This document shows positions 8,802 through 16,212 of a DNA stretch of 64,000 nt, piece after piece. The position numbers and the translations under genes are program-made. This stretch comes from Sulfuricella sp. Its GTDB lineage: Bacteria; Pseudomonadota; Gammaproteobacteria; Burkholderiales; Sulfuricellaceae. The notes under the pieces are model-generated. The model was given only the letters and a program-made list of their open reading frames with translations, was not told where the DNA came from and did not search any database. The first letter of the stretch is position 1. Every line of letters starts with the position of its first letter. The stretch lies in the NCBI GenBank assembly GCA_028713975.1, contig JAQTNE010000001.1, forward strand, positions 186,001 to 250,000. Direction: 5' to 3'.

Positions 8802-9398
8802 ATGACCCGTTGTCCAAAAATTTCCGCAGTCATCCTGGCGGGCGGCCAAGCCCGGCGCATGGGTGGCGCCGACAAGGGACTGACGCTTCTGGGAGGACGC
8901 CCCCTGATCGCTTGGGTACTGGAGTCCATCGCACCGCAGGTGGATGAGCTGTTTATCAGTGCTAACCGCAATCTCGACCAATACCGCCAGTTCGGCCAAC
9001 TGGTGCTGACAGACATCTCGCCGGATTTTCAGGGGCCACTCGCCGGACTGCGCCGTGCCATGGCCGAAGCAACTCATCCGCTGATTCTATGTGTGCCGTG
9101 CGACACTCCTTTCCTGCCTGTCGATCTGGTTGAACGATTGGCCGGCGCGCTCGAAAAAAGCGGCGCCGAGATCGCGTTTCCGGTTTGTGGTGGACAGATT
9201 CACCGCGCAGCCTGCCTGTGCCGGCGCAGCCTTCTTCCCAGCCTGGCAAACTTTATCGACCAGGGTGGCCGCCGGGTCGGTGAATGGCAATCCGGACTTC
9301 GCCGTATCGAGGTGCCATTTGAAGATGAACACGCGTTTCTCAATTTCAATACGCCGGACGAACTGGCCGCTGGCGAAAAACAGCTCAATACCCGGTAG
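8802..9398 (+). CDS. mobA: Molybdenum cofactor guanylyltransferase
   Basis: A 198-residue MobA, which joins GMP to molybdopterin-Mo to give MGD for DMSO-reductase-family enzymes. The N-terminal nucleotide-binding loop LAGGQARRMGGADKGL is at residues 12-27, with CDTPFLP (D101, metal/GTP) and a late FLNFNTPDEL motif. Length is normal (E. coli 194). It follows the ArnT-like gene by 24 bases on the same strand and may be cotranscribed. No other molybdenum cofactor gene is near. Its presence implies an MGD-dependent oxidoreductase elsewhere in the genome. Confidence 0.95.
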   Translation: MTRCPKISAVILAGGQARRMGGADKGLTLLGGRPLIAWVLESIAPQVDELFISANRNLDQYRQFGQLVLTDISPDFQGPLAGLRRAMAEATHPLILCVPCDTPFLPVDLVERLAGALEKSGAEIAFPVCGGQIHRAACLCRRSLLPSLANFIDQGGRRVGEWQSGLRRIEVPFEDEHAFLNFNTPDELAAGEKQLNTR

Positions 9399-9454
9399 CG
9401 CATGCGATCCGCCGTCCTTGCGCACAAAAATGATGCTCTGCATCACGAAGAAAC

Positions 9455-9481
9455 AAAAAAGCCCGGCACTGCCGGGCTTTT
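9455..9481. terminator. Bidirectional terminator between mobA and pbpG
   Basis: AAAAGCCCGGC and GCCGGGCTTTT form a perfect stem with a 3-base loop, with A- and T-runs on the two sides, so it can end both convergent transcripts. Confidence 0.85.
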
Positions 9482-9505
9482 GGAGTACAGCGCATCCGGA
9501 ATATC

Positions 9506-10495
9506 TTAGCTATCCGATGCGTGGTTGGCCGCCACGACGGTCTTTCCCCCTTTTTTGGGCCCACTGTACATGGCCGCGCGGAGTTTGACGCCACGACTGC
9601 TTTCCATCCATTTCTTGATGCGCTGGGCATCGCCGATACGCGACTGCTTGCCCCACGAATCAAGCAACACGATAATCATCGGCTGATTGGCGATGCTTGC
9701 CTGCATCACCAGGCAATGACCTGCCTCGTTGATAAACCCGGTTTTGGAAAGTCCGATATCCCAGGTCTTGTTTCGCACCAGCAAGTTGGTATTCTTGAAT
9801 TGCATACGCTGCGATTTACCCCGCATCGCCACGTCATAGGAACCCGTGGTAGTGATGTCGCGAATCAGGGGATAGTTGTAAGCGGCATTCACCATTTTTA
9901 CCAGGTCTTGGGCGGTCGAGGCGTTGTCGCTGTTGAGGCCGGTGGAATCGACAAACCGGGTATGCTTCATATTAAGGCTGTCGGCCTTGCGGTTCATGGC
10001 GGCGACAAAGGCTGGAAATCCGCCCGGATAAGCATGCGCCAAAGCGGAGGCAGCACGGTTTTCGGAAGACATCAGCGCCAGTTGCAGAGCCAAGTGGCGG
10101 CTAAGTGTCGTACCGACCCTGAGCCGGGAATGGGTGCCTTTCAATGAGTCCCGATCTTCGGGGCTGATGGCAATTTTCTCATCGAGAGGCAGTTGCGCAT
10201 CCAACACCACCATCGCCGTCATCAGCTTGGTGATGGAAGCAATAGGCGTACGTACATCGGCATTTTTTCCAAACAGCGCGCGACCGGTCTTTTGATCCAC
10301 CACCATTGCCGACGATGAGCGCAGGTTAAGGCCGGAATTACGAAAGGCTGGTGTATCGCTGCTTTCAAATTGCGATTCGGACGGAGATATAATACCCGTA
10401 GTCGGCTCAACTTGGCCTTGTACTACGCCAGTTTCGCCAGCCATGGCGGCAGATGCCGCCAGCAAGGCGCATCCTGCTATCCAGTTTAACTGCAT
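9506..10495 (-). CDS. pbpG: D-alanyl-D-alanine endopeptidase (PBP7/8 type)
   Basis: A 329-residue low-molecular-weight penicillin-binding protein that cuts D-Ala-mDap cross-links in periplasmic peptidoglycan. A signal peptide ends near AAMAGET (residues 16-22). The three active-site motifs are present: SITK at 87-90 (nucleophile S87), SEN at 144-146 and KTG at 251-253. There is a Ser-rich linker of about 40 residues before the catalytic domain. GAGGAGGG lies just before the ATG, and a promoter candidate lies upstream. It is flanked by a bidirectional terminator at its 3' end. Confidence 0.92.
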   Translation of the reverse strand: MQLNWIAGCALLAASAAMAGETGVVQGQVEPTTGIISPSESQFESSDTPAFRNSGLNLRSSSAMVVDQKTGRALFGKNADVRTPIASITKLMTAMVVLDAQLPLDEKIAISPEDRDSLKGTHSRLRVGTTLSRHLALQLALMSSENRAASALAHAYPGGFPAFVAAMNRKADSLNMKHTRFVDSTGLNSDNASTAQDLVKMVNAAYNYPLIRDITTTGSYDVAMRGKSQRMQFKNTNLLVRNKTWDIGLSKTGFINEAGHCLVMQASIANQPMIIVLLDSWGKQSRIGDAQRIKKWMESSRGVKLRAAMYSGPKKGGKTVVAANHASDS

Positions 10496-10536
10496 GTTCC
10501 CTCCTCAAGACCAAAACACAAAGCACCAGGAAAAAG

Positions 10537-10564
10537 TGTATACCATGTTACCAGTGAATGTAAA
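10537..10564 (-). promoter_or_regulatory. Promoter candidate for pbpG
   Basis: Read on the minus strand, TTTACA (10564-10559) and TATACA (10542-10537) have a 16-base spacer. The -10 box lies about 40 bases before the pbpG ATG. The surrounding 177-base gap is A+T-rich. Confidence 0.5.
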
Positions 10565-10672
10565 ACCATTTTCTAGATATATCTTCTTATCACACTAATT
10601 TAATTAGATAAATATATAACGCAACATCCAATAAATGACTAAATATCATGGTCACACCCATAAATTCAGTGC

Positions 10673-11914
10673 CTATTTCATTCGTGCCACCATCTCCTGG
10701 CCGAAGGCCGAACAGGAAACCTGGGTTGCACCTTCCATCAGCCGGGCGAAATCGTAAGTCACCTTCTTCGCCAGAATCGCCCGTTCCATCGAGCTAACGA
10801 TCAGGTCTGCCGCCTCGATCCAGCCCATGTGGCGCAACATCATTTCCGCCGACAGGATGATCGAACCGGGGTTGACATAGTCCTTGCCGGCATATTTCGG
10901 GGCAGTGCCGTGGGTTGCCTCGAACATCGCCACGCTGTCGGAAAGGTTGGCGCCCGGCGCAATACCGATGCCGCCCACCTGAGCCGCCAGGGCATCGGAA
11001 ATGTAATCGCCGTTCAGGTTCAGGGTAGCGATCACATCATAATCTTCAGGTCGCAACAAAATCTGCTGCAGGAACGCATCGGCGATCACGTCCTTGATCA
11101 CGAGGCCATTTGGCAGTTTCATCCAGGGCCCGCCGTCCAGCAGCTCCGCGCCGAATTCGCGCCGCGCCAGCTCATAGCCCCACTTCTTGAAACCGCCCTC
11201 GGTGAATTTCATGATGTTGCCCTTGTGCACCAAGGTTACCGAGCTGCGCCGGTTGTCGATGGCATACTGGATCGCCTTGCGCACCAGGCGTTCGGTGCCT
11301 TCAATCGACACCGGCTTGATGCCAATCGAGGAGGATTCAGGGAAGCGTATCTTGTTTACACCCATTTCCTGTTGCAGGAACTGGATGACTTTTTTTACCT
11401 CCGGCGAGCCGGCTTCCCATTCCACGCCAGCGTAAATGTCTTCGGTGTTTTCACGGAAAATCACCATATCGGTTTTTTCAGGCGCCTTTACCGGGCTGGG
11501 TACACCCTGAAAATAGCGCACCGGGCGCAGACAGACATAAAGATCGAGTTGCTGACGCAGCGCCACATTGAGCGAACGGATGCCGCCCGACACCGGCGTA
11601 GTCAGCGGCCCCTTGATCGACACCACGTAATCCCTCAGCGCCCTGACGGTTTCCTCGGGCAGCCAGGTATCAGGATCGTAAACTTTGGTTGCCTTCTCGC
11701 CAGCGTAGATTTCCATCCAGGCGATCTTGCGTTTGCCGCCATACGCCTTATCTACCGCCGCATCCACCACCCGACGCATGACCGGGGTGATATCCACGCC
11801 CGTGCCGTCACCTTCGATAAAAGGAATAATCGGGTTATCCGGAACCGTCAGGGAAAAGTCGGCATTAACCGTGATTTTGCTGCCTTGGGGCGGCACTTGA
11901 AATTTTTGCGTCAT
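10673..11914 (-). CDS. icd: Isocitrate dehydrogenase (NADP+), dimeric bacterial type
   Basis: A 413-residue TCA-cycle enzyme converting isocitrate to 2-oxoglutarate. Visible motifs are [13 protein letters not shown] near the N-terminus and [12 protein letters not shown], which contains the Ser that AceK phosphorylates in E. coli. [23 protein letters not shown] and [14 protein letters not shown] mark the nucleotide and substrate region. Length matches E. coli Icd (416). CGGAG lies 8 bases before the ATG. It is divergent from rluE, as in many betaproteobacteria. Cofactor assignment follows the family, not residues tested here. Confidence 0.96.
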   Translation of the reverse strand: MTQKFQVPPQGSKITVNADFSLTVPDNPIIPFIEGDGTGVDITPVMRRVVDAAVDKAYGGKRKIAWMEIYAGEKATKVYDPDTWLPEETVRALRDYVVSIKGPLTTPVSGGIRSLNVALRQQLDLYVCLRPVRYFQGVPSPVKAPEKTDMVIFRENTEDIYAGVEWEAGSPEVKKVIQFLQQEMGVNKIRFPESSSIGIKPVSIEGTERLVRKAIQYAIDNRRSSVTLVHKGNIMKFTEGGFKKWGYELARREFGAELLDGGPWMKLPNGLVIKDVIADAFLQQILLRPEDYDVIATLNLNGDYISDALAAQVGGIGIAPGANLSDSVAMFEATHGTAPKYAGKDYVNPGSIILSAEMMLRHMGWIEAADLIVSSMERAILAKKVTYDFARLMEGATQVSCSAFGQEMVARMK

Positions 11915-11947
11915 GTTTGCTCCGGGCTAGTCCTATATAATATTTCG

Positions 11948-12490
11948 ATGAGCCGCCTAATCCTGTTCAACAAGCCTTTTGGCGTCATCACTCAATTCAG
12001 CAGCGATGGTAAGCACGCCACGCTGAAAGATTTTATACCGCTGCCTGGCGTTTATCCGGCGGGGCGCCTGGACACCGACAGCGAAGGGCTGCTTATTTTA
12101 ACCGATGACGGGGCTTTGCAACACCGCATCAGCGACCCGCGCCATAAACTGCCCAAAACCTACTGGGTTCAGGTGGAAGGCGTTCCCGACGAAGCCGCGC
12201 TGGAGCAACTCCGGTGCGGCGTCGACCTGAACGATTTCACCACCCGCCCAGCCGAGGCACGGGTTATCGACGAACCCGCCGGACTGTGGCCGCGCACGCC
12301 GTCAATCCGATTCCGCAAAAATATCCCCACCAGCTGGATCGAGTTGATCATCAAGGAGGGCAAAAACCGCCAGGTACGCCGCATGACCGCGAAAACCGGC
12401 ACCCCCACCCTGCGCCTGATCCGCTGGCGTATTGGCGACTGGGCTCTTGATGGCCTGGCGCCTGGGGAATGGCGGGAAATAAGTATTTAA
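11948..12490 (+). CDS. rluE: 23S rRNA pseudouridine(2457) synthase RluE-like
   Basis: A 180-residue RsuA/RluE-family pseudouridine synthase without an S4 domain. The catalytic motif is [11 protein letters not shown], with D42. The family motif [14 protein letters not shown] occurs near residues 135-148. E. coli RluE modifies U2457 in the 23S peptidyl-transferase region. The open frame extends far upstream but that part is antisense to icd, so ATG 11948 is the start. No Shine-Dalgarno sequence precedes it, and TATAAT lies at 11936-11941, only 6 bases before the ATG, so a leaderless mRNA is possible. Confidence 0.88.
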   Translation: MSRLILFNKPFGVITQFSSDGKHATLKDFIPLPGVYPAGRLDTDSEGLLILTDDGALQHRISDPRHKLPKTYWVQVEGVPDEAALEQLRCGVDLNDFTTRPAEARVIDEPAGLWPRTPSIRFRKNIPTSWIELIIKEGKNRQVRRMTAKTGTPTLRLIRWRIGDWALDGLAPGEWREISI

Positions 12491-12543
12491 AAATTTCTTC
12501 GGCGCCGCTGTCAACCGGGCCAACAATCAGTCGTTATTGGAGA

Positions 12544-12562
12544 TGACACGCAGATCGTGTCA
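12544..12562. promoter_or_regulatory. Palindromic operator candidate before the Lys/Ala-rich gene
   Basis: TGACACG-CAGAT-CGTGTCA is a perfect 7+7 palindrome with a 5-base centre, 38 bases upstream of the ATG at 12600. Its size and spacing suit a dimeric repressor or activator; the regulator is not identifiable. Confidence 0.4.
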
Positions 12563-12599
12563 ATTGAATTCAACCTTAAACTAGTTAAAGGAATAAAAA

Positions 12600-12815
12600 A
12601 TGAGCAAACTTCTGTCCGCCCTGATCGCCGCTGCTTTTGCCGCTGTTACTTTCTCCGCTGTTGCTGCTGACGCTGCTGCTCCTGCTGCCGCTGAAGCTGC
12701 TGCGCCTGCTGCTGAAATGGCCAAGCCAGCCAAAAAAGCAAAAAAAGCTCACAAAGCAAAAAAAGCTCACAAAGCAAAAAAAGCCGCTGAAGAAGCAGCT
12801 CCTGAAGCCAAGTAA
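12600..12815 (+). CDS. Small exported Lys/Ala-rich repeat protein
   Basis: A 71-residue protein with a clear signal peptide (MSKLLSALIAAAFAAVTFSAVAA region, cleavage near residue 23). An Ala/Pro-rich linker follows, then a repeat of KKAHKAK units (about residues 44-62). The mature part would be a highly basic periplasmic peptide. It resembles acid-shock (Asr-like) or small histone-like Ala/Lys proteins in composition only; I assign no function. AAAGGAA lies 8 bases before the ATG, a palindrome lies upstream and a strong terminator downstream, so it is a genuine single-gene unit. Confidence 0.75.
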   Translation: MSKLLSALIAAAFAAVTFSAVAADAAAPAAAEAAAPAAEMAKPAKKAKKAHKAKKAHKAKKAAEEAAPEAK

Positions 12816-12831
12816 TTCGGGCATTATCGGT

Positions 12832-12862
12832 AAAAAAGGCAGGGGTTTCCCTGCCTTTTTTA
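12832..12862 (+). terminator. Intrinsic terminator after the Lys/Ala-rich gene
   Basis: AAAAAAGGCAGG pairs with CCTGCCTTTTTT around a 6-base loop, ending in a T-run. The symmetry would also let it end the convergent DUF1854 transcript. Confidence 0.88.
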
Positions 12863-12930
12863 TTTGTGCTTTGCCCCAGTCCATGAAATTTCTAGTCGAA
12901 CCCCCCGCTCCAAAAATCTCAGAAATCGAA

Positions 12931-13395
12931 TTATAAGAATCGGTCCAACAATTTGCGGCTGGCCTTGTCCAACGCATTAACGTCGCGCAGCAGGAAATGG
13001 ATGCCGTGGCTATCGGCGATGAGCAGCGTAGAAGAAGAAAGCCGACGAATATCCTCTTCCCCCTTGAGCACGAATGCGGTAGCGCCGCGGTCAGTTTCGA
13101 CCTGCCATGTGCTGGGCGTGGCGAAGCTGGATACATGGCGAATGCGGTTAATTTCGGGGATGAATTCTCGCTGTGCCAGTTCCTCTTCCAGCAGAATGCG
13201 CACCTCGTCGGGCAAGTCAGTCAGTCGATCAATCCAGGCCAATTCATGCCCGTCGATACTCACCAGTGCAATTCCCTCTGCGGGAGCCGTAATGGGGAAA
13301 GCGTGTACCGGCACCACGCCATCATGAACACCGCCGTCAGCCCCGGTAAAAACCAGTCGCCCGAATGAATTGCGTTGCAGCTGGAAATCAAGCAT
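12931..13395 (-). CDS. DUF1854 family protein, cyanophycin-associated
   Basis: A 154-residue soluble protein matching the DUF1854 family. Visible features are the N-terminal DFQLQRNSFGRLVFTGADG, a WIDRLTDLPDEVRILLEEELAQREF segment and a C-terminal LLIADSHGIHFLLRDV. The family is regularly found beside an ABC exporter and cyanophycin synthetase genes in betaproteobacteria; its biochemical role is unknown. ATG 13395 was chosen because AAGGG lies about 8 bases upstream and it overlaps the transporter stop by only 8 bases; the alternative ATG is 13413. Confidence 0.8.
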   Translation of the reverse strand: MLDFQLQRNSFGRLVFTGADGGVHDGVVPVHAFPITAPAEGIALVSIDGHELAWIDRLTDLPDEVRILLEEELAQREFIPEINRIRHVSSFATPSTWQVETDRGATAFVLKGEEDIRRLSSSTLLIADSHGIHFLLRDVNALDKASRKLLDRFL

Positions 13396-15724
13396 TGGCG
13401 TGACCCTTTTCATTCTGCACTACCCGATCTGCTCCTGCCCTCTCCACGTCGTCCATGTCAGTATCCACGTTGCGCGCCTGCGCCTGGTAGAGGCGGAAAT
13501 AGGCACCCTCGCGAGCCATCAACTGGCTGTGATTCCCCACCTCGACCACCTGCCCGCGATCCAGCACTACCAGCCGATCGGCTTTGCGTAGGGTAGAGAG
13601 TCGATGAGCAATGGCAATGGTGGTTCGCCCTTTCACCAGATTATCCAAGGCCTTCTGGATTTCCTTCTCGGTGGTTGAATCGACTGATGAGGTGGCCTCA
13701 TCGAGGATCAGGATGCGCGGATCGATAAGCAGCGCGCGCGCGATGGAGATGCGCTGACGCTCTCCGCCCGACAGCGCTTGTCCGCGCTCGCCGACCAGCG
13801 AATCATAGCCCTGCGGCAGACGCAGGATGAACTCGTGGGCGTGTGCCGCACGGGCGGCGGCAACGATTTCCGCCCGGCTGGCGCCCGGCTTGCCGTAGGC
13901 GATATTCTCGGCAATCGTGCCGAAAAACAGGAAGGGCTCCTGCAGCACCAGCCCGATATTGCGCCGGTATTCGGCGACCGGGAGGGCGCGGATATCCACG
14001 CCGTCGATCCGAATCGACCCTTCGGATACATCATAAAACCGGCAAATCAGGTTAACCAGGGTGCTCTTGCCCGATCCGCTATGCCCGACCAGGCCGATCA
14101 TTTCGCCCGGCAGGATATTCAGATCGACGCCCCGGATCACCGCGCGGTTGCCGTAGCGGAAACCCGCATTGCGAATCTCGATCTGCCCTTTGACCTGCTC
14201 GACATGCACCGGGTTGGCCGGTTCCGGAACGCTGGAGACGTGATCGAGAATGTCGAAAATGCGCTTTGCTCCGGCAGCCGCCTTCTGCGTCACCGAAACG
14301 ATGCGGCTCATCGAGTCCAGCCGCGTATAGAAACGGCTGATGTAGGCCAGGAAGGCGACCAGCACGCCCACGGTAATTTCGTTGCGCGAGACCTGCCAGA
14401 TACCGAAAGCCCACACCACCAGCAAACCGATTTCGGTCAGCAGGGTCACGGTAGGCGTAAACAGTGACCAGACCTTGTTCAGCCGGTCGTTGACCGCGAG
14501 ATTGTGCTGATTGGCCTCGCGGAAGCGCGCCGCCTCGCGTTTTTCCTGGGCAAAAGCCTTGACCACACGGATGCCGGGAATGGTGTCGGCCAGCACATTG
14601 GTCACTTCCGACCAGACCCGGTCGATTTTCTCAAAACCGGTGCGCAACTTGTCGCGCACCACATGAATCATCCAGGCGATGAACGGCAGCGGCAGCAATG
14701 TCACCAGCGCCAGTGCGGGATTGATCGAAAACAGGATTACCGCCGTCATGATGATCATCAGTACGTCGGTGGCGAAATCCAGCAAGTGCAAAGAAAGGAA
14801 GACGCAAATGCGGTCGGTCTCCGAACCGACGCGGGTCATCAGGTCACCAGTGCGTTTTCCGCCGAAATACTCCAGGGACAGCCGCAACAAATGATCATAA
14901 GTAGTGGTGCGGAGGTCGGCGCCGATGCGCTCGCTCACCAGGGCAAGAATATAAGTGCGCGCCCAGCCGAGGCTCCACGCCAGCAGCGCAGCCCCCAGCA
15001 GCCCGGCGAGCAGCAGCGTAACGATGGCGTAATCGATGGGTGCGCCGTTCTGGTAGGGAATCAGCACCTTATCCATCAGCGGCATGGTCAGGTAAGGCGG
15101 CACCAGGGTGGCTGCAGTGGACGCCAGCGTCAGCAAGAAACCGGCAAGCAGCTGGCCGTTATACGGTTTAGCGAAACGCCACAGGCGAAACAGCGTCCAG
15201 GTTGATGGCGGAGCATGAATTTCCCTGGTACAGATAGGGCACGACTCCTGCCCCGGCAGCAACGCCGCCTTGCAATTGGGGCACACTGCGGCTTCCCGAT
15301 GCGGCGCGGGGCGCCCGGAAAGTCGGCTATCGAGCTGCAGCCCGAATTGCCCGACAAGCTGCAATGCCTCGCTATTGTGTCCGAGGGTATAGCGCCAGCC
15401 GGCAAGGCGAGCGCCATCGTCATGCAGCTCCAGGCCGCCGACTCCGGCATGATCGTAACGCCGAAGTGCCTGTCCTTTCCCGTAAGGCCAGTCCCGCCAG
15501 GATTTTTTTTCCGGATCGCTGGCCAGCAAACGCCGGTCGGTCACAACCACCATGCCTTGCGCAAAATGCAGCCGGGCATCGAGATCCACCTCCAGCCATG
15601 CCAACACTTCTTCCTTGTCGGCCAGTTGCAATTCAACTTCGGCGCGCCATTTATCGGGCAAGAGCCTGCCTGGCGGAGTGGGGATAGCGGCGGAAAATTC
15701 GGAGGAACTCGGCATGGTCGCCAA
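13388..15724 (-). CDS. ABC exporter (fused permease-ATPase) with N-terminal zinc-ribbon extension, cyanophycin-associated
   Basis: A 778-residue MsbA-like half-transporter with an unusual 190-residue N-terminal extension. The extension includes a possible PH-like domain (residues about 25-140) and a CPNC...CPIC zinc ribbon (about 158-175). The six-helix ABC membrane domain spans about 195-480. The ATPase has Walker A GHSGSGKST, the LSGGERQR signature and Walker B ILILDEAT, so it should be active. It overlaps the DUF1854 gene and is divergent from cphA'-cphA. Family and context point to a cyanophycin-related role, but the substrate is unknown. Confidence 0.85.
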   Translation of the reverse strand: MATMPSSSEFSAAIPTPPGRLLPDKWRAEVELQLADKEEVLAWLEVDLDARLHFAQGMVVVTDRRLLASDPEKKSWRDWPYGKGQALRRYDHAGVGGLELHDDGARLAGWRYTLGHNSEALQLVGQFGLQLDSRLSGRPAPHREAAVCPNCKAALLPGQESCPICTREIHAPPSTWTLFRLWRFAKPYNGQLLAGFLLTLASTAATLVPPYLTMPLMDKVLIPYQNGAPIDYAIVTLLLAGLLGAALLAWSLGWARTYILALVSERIGADLRTTTYDHLLRLSLEYFGGKRTGDLMTRVGSETDRICVFLSLHLLDFATDVLMIIMTAVILFSINPALALVTLLPLPFIAWMIHVVRDKLRTGFEKIDRVWSEVTNVLADTIPGIRVVKAFAQEKREAARFREANQHNLAVNDRLNKVWSLFTPTVTLLTEIGLLVVWAFGIWQVSRNEITVGVLVAFLAYISRFYTRLDSMSRIVSVTQKAAAGAKRIFDILDHVSSVPEPANPVHVEQVKGQIEIRNAGFRYGNRAVIRGVDLNILPGEMIGLVGHSGSGKSTLVNLICRFYDVSEGSIRIDGVDIRALPVAEYRRNIGLVLQEPFLFFGTIAENIAYGKPGASRAEIVAAARAAHAHEFILRLPQGYDSLVGERGQALSGGERQRISIARALLIDPRILILDEATSSVDSTTEKEIQKALDNLVKGRTTIAIAHRLSTLRKADRLVVLDRGQVVEVGNHSQLMAREGAYFRLYQAQARNVDTDMDDVERAGADRVVQNEKGHANA

Positions 15725-15786
15725 TTATACCTTGGTCTTTGTATAGAATACCTAGCTGGCCTCAAGCTTAAATCATTTACCTTTGA

Positions 15787-15981
15787 GGGCGCCTCTAAAA
15801 ATTTAGAGTTCGCCCAAATGCCCCACAAGGGGACTCCGATCCGCTAAGGGCTAAAGCCCATGCGGAATCGTTTGCAAGGCGCGGGGAAAATTTCGCCGCG
15901 CCGCATATGGGTGATATGTAAGCAAGAAATTTTTTCCGCAACGCAGCAGTTGGGATGAAATCTGGATTTTTAGAGGTGCCC
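15787..15981. mobile_element. 195-bp MITE-like element with 16-bp terminal inverted repeats
   Basis: The left end GGGCGCCTCTAAAAAT (15787-15802) is the inverse of the right end ATTTTTAGAGGTGCCC (15966-15981), with one mismatch. The element is flanked by a direct TTGA on each side (15783-15786 and 15982-15985), a 4-base target duplication. No transposase frame fits inside. The ends and 4-base duplication resemble IS5-group elements, which would have to mobilise it in trans. It sits in the divergent promoter region of the cyanophycin locus. Confidence 0.75.
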
Positions 15982-16080
15982 TTGAAATTAAGCGCGCGAA
16001 ATCAGCCAGGCAACCACCCCGAAAAATCTTTTTCATCTGCGGTAAACTGATAGCCTCATGTTGCGTTACTTATCTGAAGC

Positions 16081-16101
16081 GATCCCGGACTCTCCGGGAT
16101 T
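16081..16101. promoter_or_regulatory. Short inverted repeat in the cyanophycin divergent region
   Basis: ATCCCGG-ACTCT-CCGGGAT is a perfect 7-bp palindrome pair about 115 bases before cphA'. It may be an operator or an RNA hairpin; it lacks a T-run, so it is not a terminator. Confidence 0.35.
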
Positions 16102-16151
16102 ACTCAAATTAAAGTGCGCCTGCTGTGTGGCTCCCGCATAAATTATCGGTT

Positions 16152-16197
16152 AGCCTGCACGGAAGCTGGGCTCTTGCCCGACCAGCCTAAGCAGGCT
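16152..16197 (+). promoter_or_regulatory. Nested stem-loop just upstream of cphA'
   Basis: An outer stem AGCCTGC (16152-16158) with GCAGGCT (16191-16197) encloses an inner stem GCTGG (16165-16169) with CCAGC (16182-16186). The only purine-rich ribosome-site candidate (AGCAGG) lies in the 3' arm, so folding would hide it. TATAAA follows at 16199. Whether it acts as RNA or DNA is unknown. Confidence 0.4.
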
Positions 16198-16212
16198 CTA
16201 TAAAATGTGTTT

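Noticed and set aside
10829..11947. Upstream 370 residues of a 553-residue plus-strand frame
   Set aside because: Entirely antisense to icd; only the part from ATG 11948 is RluE.
12730..12785. Short tandem repeats that could suggest a CRISPR-like array
   Set aside because: They are codon repeats of KKAHKAK inside a gene; no spacers, and no CRISPR array or cas gene was seen in the window.
12585..13136. Minus-strand frame rich in Phe/Cys (183 residues)
   Set aside because: It is the antisense of the Lys-rich repeat gene and a shifted frame of the DUF1854 gene; low-complexity composition comes from AAA-rich codons.
14504..15205. 233-residue plus-strand frame opposite the ABC exporter
   Set aside because: Antisense shadow with His/Gln-rich composition typical of reversed G+C-rich genes.
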